Shown one piece after another: positions 8,145-18,223 of a DNA stretch of 64,000 bases. The stretch lies in the NCBI GenBank assembly GCA_964242595.1, contig CAXTBC010000013.1:3695-67694 (forward strand). The letters run 5' to 3'. This stretch comes from BOG-908 sp964242595. GTDB taxonomy: Bacteria; Pseudomonadota; Alphaproteobacteria; Acetobacterales; Acetobacteraceae. Under the pieces are notes generated by a model, which saw nothing but the letters and a program-made list of their open reading frames with translations, ran no database searches and had not been told where the DNA came from. The position numbers were made by a program, and so were the translations under genes. Each line of letters opens with the position of its first letter. Position 1 is the first letter of the stretch.

Positions 8145-9824
8145 ATGGAAAGTCCGGACATCCTCGTCATCGGTGCCGGAACAGCTGGCACGGTCATGGC
8201 CGCACGTCTGTCGGAAGACCCTCGCCAGCGCGTCCTTCTGATTGAGGCAGGCGATGATACGCAACCAGGCGATGTTCCGGGCGACATCAGCGACATTTAC
8301 CCCAGATCAGCCTCCAACCCAAATTACCTTTGGAATGGCCTGGAAGCCAGGACTTTCGTCTGCGGCGCGAGGCAGCCATATTCGCAGGCCCGTGTCATGG
8401 GTGGCGGTTCAAGCATAAACGCCATGGCCTCGATGCGCGGGCTGCCGAACACGTACGACGGCTGGAGTGAGGCGGGTGCCGACGGCTGGTCCTGGGCCGA
8501 CGTTCAGCCCTGGTTCAGGAAAATTGAGAACGATTACGACCGAGATCCCGTTGGTTGTCAAAGCGGCACGAGCCCAATAAGGCGCGTTCCTGTAAAACAC
8601 TGGCCGACCTACGCGACAACGCTGCGGCATGCTGCAGACCATTGTGGGTACGCGTACATACCAGACATCAACGAAGACTTCGGCGACGGGTTCTTCCCGA
8701 TGCCTTTAAGCGCCACAGCCGATCAGAGGTCAACAACCGCAGACACATACTTGACCACAGGCGTCAGGCAACGCCGCAACCTTGAGATTCTATCTAACGC
8801 AATTGTTGAGAAGCTATTGTTACGTGGTACTGACGTCGTTGGCGCGAAAGTCACTTGCGGAAGTGAAAAGCTCAGAATCATGGCGAAGAAAGTTATTCTT
8901 TCGGCCGGAGCCATCTACTCTCCATCTTTATTGATGAGGTCCGGGATCGGGCCAGCCGAGGCTCTGCGGCACGCCGGCATACCTCCGTTGGTGAACAGGG
9001 TTGGCGTTGGCGGCAATCTTCAAAACCATCCCTGCGTTTTTTTTGCTCTGACGCTGCCTAAAGCCATGCGGATGGCATCTCACCGCGGAAACTTCATGTT
9101 GGCGGGCCTACGGGCCTCATCAGCACACGCCGGAGGATCGGCCGGAGATCTTTCGCTCTTTATGACCGGACGTGTGAGCCAGAGACCTTTTGGAACCAGT
9201 ATCGGGATGCTTGGATGCGCGCTCTACGCTCCGCACTCCCGAGGGACGGTGACGTTGGTCGGACCAACACGCGTTCACTCCCCTCGAGTGGATTTCAACA
9301 TGCTAGACGACCCACGCGACTCGCCCCGGGTGCTTCTCGCAGCTCAGCTGGCCCAAAAGATTCTTCGCCAATCAGTAGGCGCTTACCATGAGGCCATCCT
9401 GCTTCCTGCCGATCAATCACTTGATCGAATAAGCAGCCCCGGATTGGCCGGTACGGTTCTCTCGATGGGCGCCCAAGCTGTGATGAATTCGCCGCGCCTT
9501 TGCCGGGAGTTGGCTCTGATCTTTGAGTTCGGTTCAGGCCGGCAAGTCAAATCCCAAGGCGCTTGCTTGCCGGATGCCGACATCCTGTCTTCGGTGACGC
9601 CAATGTATCACGTCGTCGGCACGTGTGCGATCGGTCGGGTCAGTGACCCCGCTGCTGTTGTCGATCCGTCCTGTCGCGTGATTGGCGTGAACAATCTGTA
9701 CGTAGTCGATGCTTCCGTCATGCCGACCATTCCGAATGCCAACACAAATCTCACAACCGTGATGATCGCTGAACGCGTAGCAGATAGCTTTTGCCGGCAG
9801 CGCCCCAGTGGGCTGATGGCATGA
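8145..9824 (+). CDS. GMC-family FAD-dependent oxidoreductase (choline/alcohol dehydrogenase type)
   Basis: This 559-residue flavoenzyme probably oxidises an alcohol to an aldehyde. The N-terminal FAD-binding motif is VIGAGTAGTVMAARLSED followed by LLIEAGDD. The GMC signature region is RVMGGGSSINAMASMRG. The C-terminal GMC domain has YHVVGTCAIGR and LYVVDASVMPTIPNANTN; the His of YHVVGT and the Asn of NANTN occupy the usual catalytic positions. There is no signal peptide. Codon use and GC are lower than in the flanking core genes, in keeping with acquisition. The physiological substrate cannot be assigned; nearby aromatic-acid-type enzymes suggest a catabolic role. Confidence 0.88.
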   Translation: MESPDILVIGAGTAGTVMAARLSEDPRQRVLLIEAGDDTQPGDVPGDISDIYPRSASNPNYLWNGLEARTFVCGARQPYSQARVMGGGSSINAMASMRGLPNTYDGWSEAGADGWSWADVQPWFRKIENDYDRDPVGCQSGTSPIRRVPVKHWPTYATTLRHAADHCGYAYIPDINEDFGDGFFPMPLSATADQRSTTADTYLTTGVRQRRNLEILSNAIVEKLLLRGTDVVGAKVTCGSEKLRIMAKKVILSAGAIYSPSLLMRSGIGPAEALRHAGIPPLVNRVGVGGNLQNHPCVFFALTLPKAMRMASHRGNFMLAGLRASSAHAGGSAGDLSLFMTGRVSQRPFGTSIGMLGCALYAPHSRGTVTLVGPTRVHSPRVDFNMLDDPRDSPRVLLAAQLAQKILRQSVGAYHEAILLPADQSLDRISSPGLAGTVLSMGAQAVMNSPRLCRELALIFEFGSGRQVKSQGACLPDADILSSVTPMYHVVGTCAIGRVSDPAAVVDPSCRVIGVNNLYVVDASVMPTIPNANTNLTTVMIAERVADSFCRQRPSGLMA

Positions 9825-10059
9825 TATCAGGTGAATGACACCCACCGTAGTGTCCATCGTCCAGTTCACCCTTGCTCTTTGGGCCTCACCGACTGTCGAA
9901 TGCTCAGATCGCCAGCTGCAACCGGCTTATAATGGAAAGAACGATGAGCGAACTAAACCCATCGAGGTTCGATTCTCTCACTGAATCCGTCACTGCTAAC
10001 CTAACGTCTGTTGGACAAGGCTCTTGGTAAGCCTGCTGACAAGCCTCATCACGTAAGGT

Positions 10060-11005
10060 GGCGCTCGAGAAGCACTTCATACTGCCGGAGTTCGTAGGCT
10101 ACTTACAAGAACCCAAATAGAACTTCTGACCTGAGCTGATTGATGGATTTGTGGCGATAATGTCTGGGTTCGGATCAGGAAGACTCGATGTCATGGGCAT
10201 CAAAAGTGTGAACTTCGTCGTCCTCTCGGTTGCCGGTCCTGGCTGCAAGCCAATCCAACACTAGACGGACAAATCGATTAGCGCGGCTGTGCAACGACGT
10301 CTTGGCGAAGCTGGGGCAAAAGCGCCCCGACCGTTACGGCGGCTTCGCCCACCTCGCGCTTCAAGATCCGAAAGCGGGTGCTGACGACCTCGATCGCTGC
10401 ATTCGCGATCTTGGCTTAAAGGCGCGATGATAAATGGCCAGACCAACGGGTCGTACCTCGACGACCGACGCTACGACGTATTCTGGAAGCGGGCCGCTGC
10501 TTTGCAGGCGCCGATTTATACCTACCGTCCACTCCGTTGGTTCACCCCGAGGTTTATGACGGACATCCGGAGATGTGGGGCCCGGTCTGAAGCTGGCCAC
10601 GGAGACCTGCAGTCACGCCATATGATTGATCTTTAGCGGCGTCCCTGATCGCTAACCACCCGGCGCATGATCCTTGGTCACATGGGAAAGACCCTTCCGA
10701 TCCAGCTATGGCTTCTCGACCGACGCATCGGCAGTACCAGTTTACGTTTCTCGATCAAGAAGAGATGTTCCGATTGTGACCGCGAAAACATTTGCGTTAT
10801 AACGCTAGGTGTTTGCTCCAATGTCGCGTTACACTCTACTTAGTTCGACGCGACGAATATCATAATCTCAATCGATTATCCGTGCGAGGATAGAAAGATC
10901 GTTGCTGATCAAATCAGAGCTATGGATTTGAGCGATGTCGAGCGACGGGCGGCTGCATTCGCGAACGCGCAGGCACGCCTTCGCTCTAAGCAGCTATCGC
11001 CGTAG
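10060..11005 (+). pseudogene. Amidohydrolase/decarboxylase remnant, decayed paralogue of the gene at 16122
   Basis: Pieces run in the same order as the intact protein at 16122-17243: VALEKHFILPEFVGYLQEPK then stop; KRPDRYGGFAHLALQDPK; DDLDRCIRDLG; INGQTNGSYLDDRRYDVFWK; LGHMGKTLPIQLW; ISIDYPCEDRKIVA; and DLSDVERR. Stops and frameshifts separate them. The remnant is nearly full length minus its signal peptide. The island therefore once carried two copies of this enzyme. Confidence 0.85.
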
Positions 11006-11044
11006 AACAGGGCGACGAAAGATCCTTAAGGAGGCCTTCTAGCG

Positions 11045-11143
11045 ATGGCTGGTTATGACGGCTCGAGTTGGCCCGAGAAGGCAAGGCCACCAAAACGGTC
11101 CTGGGACATACATCATGGTGACTTCAAGCCGCATTTCGACTGA
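11045..11143 (+). other. Short 32-codon frame preceded by the strong ribosome site, overlapping the start of the ThDP enzyme
   Basis: AAGGAGG about 10 bases upstream favours this ATG over either start of the enzyme. The frame ends at TGA 11141-11143, past the alternative enzyme start at 11115. It may be a leader peptide that couples translation, or the original N-terminus separated by a frameshift. No similarity was recognised. Confidence 0.35.
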
Positions 11144-12878
11144 TAAGAAGTTTGCAGGTCGTCGCAAAAATGCGACCAATAAGCAACCGTCTTCGATAGA
11201 ATTGCAGTCGGCTGCCTCGCAGATGTGGGAGTTCGCCCGGCGTGTCGGCATCGACGTTATTTTCGTCAATCTCGGTAGCGACCATCCGGCCTTCATAGAG
11301 GCATTCGCTAGTTTTAAAGGGGATAGCCCGCGCATCGTGGTCTGTCCACACGAGATGACGGCGCTCAGCGCTGCTCATGGCTACGCTATGATCACGCGGC
11401 GGCCTCAGATGGTGCTAGTTCACGTCGACGTTGGAACCGCAAATTTGGGCGGTAGTGTCCACAATGCCGCCCGTAGCCGAGTGCCAGCAATCATTGTGGC
11501 CGGTCGGTCTCCAGTAACGCTGGATAGCGACCTCGCCGGATCGCGAACCGAGTTCATTCACTTTATCCAGGATACGCCAAACCAGGAAGACATCGTTCGG
11601 CCTTACAGCAAATGGTCCTATGAGCTGCGTGAGCCGACCACGACCGAGACTGTATTCTTGAGAGGGCATCAGATCGCTTCGACTCAACCGCAAGGTCCGG
11701 TATATATCACGGGAGCGCGGGAGGTCTGGGATAAGATGGCCGGACCCGCGAGGGAGGACGTCGCTTTCTGGACGCCTGCACAGCTTGGAGGAATTTCCGA
11801 GCAGGGTGCTCGCCGGATCGCCGAAGCGCTCGCCGCGGCAAAGCGCCCCCTTGTGATCACCACTTACCTCGGACGCAATCCAGAAGCCGTCGTGGCACTA
11901 ACAAAAATGTCTGAGCAAGTCGGCATTGGTATTTGCGAGATCGCTCCGGTGAGCGTTAACTTTCCGGGTGGTCACGACAACCACCTGGGCTACGACCTGA
12001 ATGCTTACGTTGGCGACGCTGACGTGATACTCCTGCTCGACGTCGACGTGCCTTGGCTCCCACTTCGCACCGGTCCGGCGAAAGCGGCACGGGTGTTTCA
12101 CGTGGATTGCGACCCGCTAAAATCCAATCTCTGGCTCTGGCACTACCCCACTGAGGAAAGCTTCACGGCCGATACGACCATTGCGATCCGTGAGATCGCC
12201 GCCTGCCTTGACGTTACAGTACCGGGACGGGAAGGCCGACTAACCTGGCTCAGGTCAATAAAACCCCGGCGTGAACAGGTTGAGGGCTACGGTCTGCTGA
12301 CCGAGTCACTGGTCGCTCGAACCCTCCGGGACATGGTAACGGATAAGACCCTGTTCATTGTCGAGGACCCATCTGGTACGATCCCGGTCTGGGACGGTCT
12401 GAGACCCAATGTGGCCGGCAGCGCCTACGGAAATGGTGGGACAGCGCTCGGCTGGGGTATAAATGCTGCCATTGGAGCCAAGATCGCGCGGCCCGACGCC
12501 GAAGTTATCGCAATCGTGGGTGATGGCGCTTTCGTGTTTGGCGTCCCAACGAGTACCTTCTGGGTTGCTCAGACGTATAAGACTCCATTTCTGACAGTGA
12601 TTTGTAACAACGGCGGGTGGAACTCTCCAAGGCTCTCGACATTGCTGGTGCATCCGAAGGGGATCGCGGTCAACGACGACACCTTCTGGGTCACCATGAC
12701 CCGCGGCGCCAAGCTTCCGGAAATCGCAGCTGCGGCCGGGAACGCAGCAGTTTTCCGTGTAATCGAGCCGGAAAAGCTGCGCGCTGCCTTGCACGAAGCG
12801 CTCGAGATCGTCCGAGGGGGTAGTTCAGCTGTAGTTGAAGTCGTGCTTCAGCCCTTCTCGACACAGACATTATGTTGA
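11055..12878 (+). CDS. Thiamine-diphosphate-dependent enzyme (acetolactate synthase/decarboxylase-like)
   Basis: This 607-residue protein has the three-domain pyruvate oxidase/decarboxylase fold. The N-terminal pyrimidine-binding domain includes the conserved Glu in CPHEMTALSAAHGYA. A central domain (about residues 245-385) follows. The C-terminal diphosphate domain has GDGAFVFGVPTSTFW and then NNGGWNSPR, which matches the GDG...NN thiamine-diphosphate motif. Family members decarboxylate or ligate 2-oxo acids. The start is uncertain: ATG 11055 gives the longest form and ATG 11115 is possible, while the only strong ribosome site (AAGGAGG near 11030) points at ATG 11045 in another frame. It lies between the decayed and intact amidohydrolase copies and probably belongs to the same pathway. 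Confidence 0.85.
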   Translation: MTARVGPRRQGHQNGPGTYIMVTSSRISTDKKFAGRRKNATNKQPSSIELQSAASQMWEFARRVGIDVIFVNLGSDHPAFIEAFASFKGDSPRIVVCPHEMTALSAAHGYAMITRRPQMVLVHVDVGTANLGGSVHNAARSRVPAIIVAGRSPVTLDSDLAGSRTEFIHFIQDTPNQEDIVRPYSKWSYELREPTTTETVFLRGHQIASTQPQGPVYITGAREVWDKMAGPAREDVAFWTPAQLGGISEQGARRIAEALAAAKRPLVITTYLGRNPEAVVALTKMSEQVGIGICEIAPVSVNFPGGHDNHLGYDLNAYVGDADVILLLDVDVPWLPLRTGPAKAARVFHVDCDPLKSNLWLWHYPTEESFTADTTIAIREIAACLDVTVPGREGRLTWLRSIKPRREQVEGYGLLTESLVARTLRDMVTDKTLFIVEDPSGTIPVWDGLRPNVAGSAYGNGGTALGWGINAAIGAKIARPDAEVIAIVGDGAFVFGVPTSTFWVAQTYKTPFLTVICNNGGWNSPRLSTLLVHPKGIAVNDDTFWVTMTRGAKLPEIAAAAGNAAVFRVIEPEKLRAALHEALEIVRGGSSAVVEVVLQPFSTQTLC

Positions 12879-13759
12879 CCCGGGCGAATGCCGGGCACTT
12901 CAGGTGTGCGGATCGAGCTAGTGCTGGGCGAGGTTTAGTCCCAAATTTGATGGCGCAACCGCTGCCTGCAGCGCCACGGTATCTCTCGGCTGCTCGAGCC
13001 AGACGCACCAAACTGCCGAGAAGCGGTTCAAACTCGCTATGCAGCCGCAGAGCCCGTTTAGGAGCCCGCATCTAAATACGCCTGCATCCAAGCCGATATT
13101 GCAGGCGGCGCTCAGTCACCTTGAAAGCCAATGCCGCGCGCAAGCCACCAAGCTTGTGCTGCACTTGACAAACTTGCGGCTTGACCGGAAATTACCTGGC
13201 CAACCGACGCCGGCTCAAAACTTTTGAGGCGTAAGACACGCTGAGCACCAGCAAGCGCGCGGTTCGGCAGACACTCTCCCTGCAATCGGCAATGGTGAAC
13301 GCCCGTTCGCGCAGACCTTGGGATACGCAGCAAAGCGGCGGAACAGCATGGCATCGAATCCGGACGAACAACCGGAGACCAATGAACCATATCGTAGCCC
13401 CGTGCCGAAAGCCGTTTTACTTCCGGTCAGAGGAAGACTGCTCAGACGGCCAAGCCGAACGCACAAATCAAATTTTAAAGACGCAACTGTCAGATGATAC
13501 TACTACGAGACACATGACCATCTGCAAACACATCTTAGCTAGTTTGCTGCTGCTTAGAACCACGTTCGCATGCTGAAGATGTTGAAGGGTCTCACGCCCT
13601 GCAAATTTACTTGCAGGATCTAGTAAAAGAGCCATGAGAACCCGAACTCAAGCCGATCTGCGGAGTGCCTGAACTAAACACCTTGCGCTTCACCACGTAG
13701 TCGATTACTCTTGTGGCGTTATTATGCCAGGAAAGGTTCGTTAAATTCTGGCGTAAGTT
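12879..13759. other. Debris region without an intact gene; possible transposon-integrase scrap near 13445-13490
   Basis: About 880 bases with only short frames. Near 13445-13490 the plus strand reads SDGQAERTNQILKTQ, which resembles the end of an rve-type integrase core (DGQAERTN is typical). Nothing flanking it confirms this. The rest shows no recognisable coding content. Confidence 0.35.
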
Positions 13760-14621
13760 TCGATACCGTTGAGTGCTACGTCCGTTGATGTCACGTTTGA
13801 TGACCAACAGCCTGCCGGTAGGCTGAATTGCTTCCATGCACAGCGGCGATATCACTGCTCAGCTCTTACCCTGTACTATGCGTCATGCAGCCGAGAGGCC
13901 TGTCATTGGAACATAAACCCAGGCACGAGCAATATCCGTGTTGCCGCGGGCAGCACCGAAACCGTCGTGTCGTCACCATGCAACCGCTCGGCTGCTTGGT
14001 CAGGCCCACGCAGGCGCTCGAACAGCGGCATCAGCGTAGACCAGGCTCAGCGGGACGCCTCAGGGGCGTAGCGCTCGGCTTGCGGGTTCAGCGGCTGATG
14101 GTGGCCGAACTTCTCAAAGATAGTCATTGCCAGCAGGTTAGAATCCGCCCAGCTACGTGGCGTCACTCGGAACGGCACCGGCGGCTGACTGATCGCCTCG
14201 CAGTGCGGAAGGTGAACTTCTCCCGTACATGCAAGATCACACTCCAGCTTCGTGGGACGACTTCCAGCATCTCGGTGAAGCCCGTCCCCAATTTACACAG
14301 TCGTGCGCCGCCGCAGCACAGGCGGCTGACCGGCGGGGGCTCGCCACGCGCTGCGCGGCGCAGATGCTCGTGGAAACGGCTTACGTGACCGGCGCTTGCG
14401 GGTAAAAGCGGCTAGGTTGGTGGTGCGTGCGGCGGCCTGCTTAGCGTTAATCTCGTCCTCGATCGCAGCGGTCTCTACCTCCTCGAGCCGCCCCTCTATT
14501 TGTTCAATCAGCCGCGTCTTGCGTTCCGAGCGTTGGCCATAAAGCTGATACCACAGCTCCGACATCACCGCTGCTGGGTAATCAGCGCTTGGTCGGCAGC
14601 CGCCTGGGCATGGCCGGCCAT
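13760..14621 (-). pseudogene. IS66-family transposase (TnpC) remnant
   Basis: From ATG at 14621 the minus strand gives an N-terminal MAGHAQAAADQALITQQR, then LWYQLYGQRSERKTRLIEQI, EEVETAAIEDEINAKQAAAR, and degraded pieces that correspond to TEMLEVVPRSWSVILHVREK and AERLHGDDT. This is the course of IS66 TnpC: coiled-coil N-terminus, zinc-finger linker, start of the DDE domain. Many stops and frameshifts are present. The accessory tnpA and tnpB genes were not seen. Confidence 0.75.
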
Positions 14622-14734
14622 TACTCTAACTTTAATGCGCCATACCTTCTGGCAGGAGTTCGGGATCGGCAGCCACGCGGGTAACGGAGTCGCAAGTCTC
14701 CCAAGCTGACGAATGCAAAATGCCGCGGTTCACG

Positions 14735-14930
14735 ATTACGCCACGCAGGCCCTTGTTATGATACCATGCCCGTTGACGCAGTGCCGCACCCACGCGATGA
14801 TAACCATACCATTCGAACTCGTTGTAGCCCGCCCCGATACAGGACAGAAGTTCGCCAATCGGCAGCGCTACCGGAGGCACCTCACAAAGGTGGATCGAGA
14901 CAGGTCTATCAGCTCGTAGCCCTTGGTAAC
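14735..14930 (-). pseudogene. IS3-family OrfB transposase fragment
   Basis: Minus-strand frames read YELIDLSRSTF and then YNEFEWYGYHRVGAALRQRA, which match the helical region before the integrase core of IS3 OrfB (usual form YGYRRVxAALRRxG). Only about 65 codons survive, with a frameshift between the two pieces. It lies next to the IS66 remnant. Confidence 0.6.
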
Positions 14931-16121
14931 GGAGATGCCACCGGGTCGGTTACGACGGATGTGCTGGAAGCTAAGTCTCCAGCGCCTGTCGGGCCACCAT
15001 CTGCTCGAGGCAGCGCAGTCGCCGCTGCGGGCGTGGGTATGAACGTCACCAAGCGCTGCGGAGTGACACGGACCCGTGTCGCTGTTACCGCAAGTTAGCG
15101 GTGATCCTACATCGCATCTGGGCGACGGCAGCAAGTTTCGCTGGTGCAGGTAGGCCCTAGGACTGGTAGCTATCACGTGATGCAAATGTCCAATCGACAT
15201 CAAACCTCCCGTCACGAGAACATTACTGTCCATAAGGACTTCGGTGAGTTATCACAGGCTAGTCCACGTGCGCTGCTTAAAGACTAATCCTCCCTACATC
15301 TTGATCCCGCACCGGCATTTTGTATAGACGCGCCGGCGGAAGTGTAGTCGTAAGTTTCCGGCCGCATCACGTTCTTCGGTTAATCAGCAGCCGCGACCGG
15401 ACTTTGCGCGTTTCATAATTGAATTGGTGGGCAGCTACGGCTTGCCTTGAGTAACTAGAACCTGAGCCACTGCCTGAAAAGATCGACGACACGGTCAGCC
15501 TTAACTCTGTCTTGATCAGACTTTTCGATGGGATTTGAATCGAGCATCTGTAGTGACCTGCAGCTCTCTTATGCGACTGGATCAAAAGCGGGTAGCTAAT
15601 GTTTTCCAAAACCTTCTCTCGACTTACAGTTGGCGAACGGTCAAAGTGAAGTGGCGTGTGTATCAGCGTCCTATTTCGAAAATAGAAGAAAGATTGCCAT
15701 TGTGGATGGTCGTCGACCTGAACCGTTGCCAAGCCCTCGCTCGGCCTGGCGCCTGTCCGTAGTCCACTTCGAGTTCCTCACGCTGGAGTATTGGGGCAAA
15801 CGTAGTGAACGAAGCGAGAGTCGTGGATTACGTGCGTGCCGGGCAGGACAACGGCCTGTGCACATTAGCGTGTTTCCCCTTCGTCTAGCCAGCCCGACCT
15901 GGATATCACGTTGTTCGACATGCTCTTGCTAGATACCATTTCCATCTCTGGAGCTATGCCGCAATCGGTGCCTGACCACCTGGTGCCTTGCATTACCTCA
16001 ACGCTTTTGAGCGTTCTTATTGGTCCAACCGCATCGATCCACTTCGTTACGACTCGCTAGTCCATGTGCCACAGGCTGGTGAAAACGCTTCGGGCAGGCT
16101 GCTAAATTTACTGAGGAGACA
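14931..16121. other. About 1.2 kb with no recognisable gene
   Basis: Only short frames without familiar motifs on either strand. It is probably eroded insertion-sequence DNA plus the upstream region of the amidohydrolase gene at 16122. Confidence 0.4.
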
Positions 16122-17243
16122 ATGATGACAAGAGAACCGGTTTCCAAACGGGTGTTGCTTGGAGCCCTGCCTTGGGCCGGGATGGCAATGGCGACTACTG
16201 GGCAGGTTTTCGCCCAAGCGCAGGGTGGGTCCTCTTCGAGTGGCCCAAAGCCCGACAGCGCTCGCGCTACTGTCGGGAGCGCCCCGAAGCCCCGGCTCGT
16301 GGCGATGGAAGAGCATTTCATGTTCCCCGACTTCATCGATTACTTCGCGGATTCAAAACAAAACATCCTACTTGATTTGTACCACCGATCTATTCCCATC
16401 ATGTCCGACTTTGGCGAAGGCCGCTTGAAGATCATGGACGACAATGGCCTTGATTTCGCCGTTCTCTCGCTAGCAGGCCCAGGTGTTCAAATTGAACCTG
16501 ATATTTGGAAGGCTACAAGGCTGGCTAAGCAGTGTAATGACAGCTTGGCGAAGGAGGTGCAGAAGCGTCCAGATCGCTATGGCGGCTTTGCCCATCTTGC
16601 CCTGCAGGATCCAAAAGGAGCCGCTGACGAGTTAGAGCGTTGTGTGCACCAACTCGGCTTCAAAGGTGCACTAATCAACGGCGAGACCAATGGCATCTAT
16701 CTCGACAACCGGCGGTATGACGTCTTTTGGGAGAGGGTAGAAGCACTAGGAGTACCAATCTACCTTCATCCGGCCAATCCGCCTGATAAGCCATTTATGT
16801 ATTCTGAACATCCGGAGATGTGGGGACCAGTGTGGAGTTGGGCGGTCGAGACTTGCAGCCATGCCATGCGGCTCGCATTTAGTGGGACCTTCGACCGTTA
16901 TCCTAAGGCTCAACTCATCCTTGGTCACATGGGAGAGACCTTGCCAATCCAACTTTGGCGGCTGGACAGTCGAATGCCGATCAGCAACACGACCTACAAG
17001 CTTGATAAGAAGCCGTCGGAGTACGTTCGCGATAATATTAGAATAACGACATCAGGTGTTTGCTCGGACGCCGCTTTACGTTGCGCAATCGACGCCCTCG
17101 GGTTAAAAAATGTAATGTTTTCGATCGACTATCCTTTTGAGGACACGAAGATTGCAACCTCATGGATCGCGAGTGCGGCGCTAAGCGAGGTTGAGAGGAG
17201 ACAGGTCCGTTCCGGTAACGCAATTGAGCTGCTAAAGCTATGA
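16122..17243 (+). CDS. Secreted amidohydrolase-2 family protein (dihydroxybenzoate/resorcylate decarboxylase-like)
   Basis: This 373-residue protein belongs to the ACMSD/amidohydrolase-2 group. Metal and catalytic positions appear as VAMEEHF (the ExH variant of the first motif, as in gamma-resorcylate and 2,3-dihydroxybenzoate decarboxylases), IYLHP, LGHMGETLP and the Asp of FSIDYPFED. Residues about 10-33 look like a signal peptide (VLLGALPWAGMAMATTGQVFAQA), so it may act in the periplasm, which is unusual for these decarboxylases. ATG 16122 has GAGGAG nine bases upstream. Its stop overlaps the next start. A decayed copy lies at 10060. The exact substrate is unknown. Confidence 0.85.
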   Translation: MMTREPVSKRVLLGALPWAGMAMATTGQVFAQAQGGSSSSGPKPDSARATVGSAPKPRLVAMEEHFMFPDFIDYFADSKQNILLDLYHRSIPIMSDFGEGRLKIMDDNGLDFAVLSLAGPGVQIEPDIWKATRLAKQCNDSLAKEVQKRPDRYGGFAHLALQDPKGAADELERCVHQLGFKGALINGETNGIYLDNRRYDVFWERVEALGVPIYLHPANPPDKPFMYSEHPEMWGPVWSWAVETCSHAMRLAFSGTFDRYPKAQLILGHMGETLPIQLWRLDSRMPISNTTYKLDKKPSEYVRDNIRITTSGVCSDAALRCAIDALGLKNVMFSIDYPFEDTKIATSWIASAALSEVERRQVRSGNAIELLKL

Positions 17244-18223
17244 TCGAGGTTATCCACAGGCTTCGACCAGTATCGGCTCGGGCAATCGCACTGCGATCGG
17301 AGCTCGGCTATCGAAGTAAATACATTTGCAATAAATTCCGCGTCTTGCAGACATTTCGGCAGGCAAGCACACCGGAGTGTGCTGCCTTAGTCGAATGGAA
17401 GCTCGATCACAGACTTTCAGATTCTTCTGCAACGCGCGGCGGTATTCGGACAGACGTCCTTTATACTTTATTACTTGTTGTTTTGGTACAGGTATCTTCA
17501 ATAAGCCGGGCTGGTGCGGCAGACGTCAACTCCTCAAACAACCCACTCACACAAGTAGTAACGGTTCAAATTCAAGATTACATAAGCCCATCTGTCGATC
17601 GCATAGGCGGGACAGGCAATGATTTCGAAACTCGCGGCCTGATCCCGTATAAATTGTTTGGAACGGATCAACTGGTTCGCGTTACGGCTCCGGTTGAAAC
17701 GTTGCCCGAAGACCCCGGATCTAGTACTACCGGCTTTAGTAACCTGCAAATTTTCGACTTGAGTCTAATCCCGACCAGCATCGCCACGTTCGGCGTAGGT
17801 CCACTGCTTGTTTTCCCCACTGCCGGCAATAGCACGCTTGGCACAAACAAATGGCAGGGAGGAGCCGCTGGTGTGGCTGTAATGCCTAGAAAGTGGGGTT
17901 TGTTTGCGCAGGTCCTTACGTACCAACATTCGTTTGGTCAGGGAGACAATGGAGGCTCGACGAGCCTCATAACATACCAACCGATCCTAACGGTCAACCT
18001 TCCTAAGAACTTCTACCTGCGCTCTTCAGGGATTATGTCATTCGATCTCGAGCGACATTCAACGGTTGTCCCGATCGGATTTGGCGCTGGAAAGGTCTGG
18101 CAATTAAGTCCCAAGGTGAACCTGAATGTCTTCGTTGAACCGCAATACTCAGTCGTCCACAGCGGCGTTGGTGTCCCGCTACTTCAAGTTTACACGGGTG
18201 CGACTTTCCAATTTATTCTCTGA
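17240..18223 (+). CDS. Outer-membrane beta-barrel transporter, translationally coupled to the amidohydrolase gene
   Basis: After a signal sequence at about residues 70-93 (VLYTLLLVVLVQVSSISRAG, cleaved before ADV) the protein is rich in alternating strands (IATFGVGPLLVFPT, WGLFAQVLTYQHSF, LNVFVEPQYSVVH) and ends in a strand with terminal aromatic and hydrophobic residues (YTGATFQFIL). This suggests a beta-barrel of the type annotated as transporter or MetA-like. ATG 17240 overlaps the upstream TGA (ATGA), but the true start could lie about 65 codons later, because a 70-residue leader before a signal peptide is odd; no ATG exists there. It probably imports the substrate of the neighbouring enzymes. 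Confidence 0.7.
   Translation: MIEVIHRLRPVSARAIALRSELGYRSKYICNKFRVLQTFRQASTPECAALVEWKLDHRLSDSSATRGGIRTDVLYTLLLVVLVQVSSISRAGAADVNSSNNPLTQVVTVQIQDYISPSVDRIGGTGNDFETRGLIPYKLFGTDQLVRVTAPVETLPEDPGSSTTGFSNLQIFDLSLIPTSIATFGVGPLLVFPTAGNSTLGTNKWQGGAAGVAVMPRKWGLFAQVLTYQHSFGQGDNGGSTSLITYQPILTVNLPKNFYLRSSGIMSFDLERHSTVVPIGFGAGKVWQLSPKVNLNVFVEPQYSVVHSGVGVPLLQVYTGATFQFIL

Noticed and set aside
9950..9990. tRNA-like T-arm sequence GGTTCGATTC
   Set aside because: The flanking bases do not form a T stem, and no acceptor or anticodon stem is present at the right distance.
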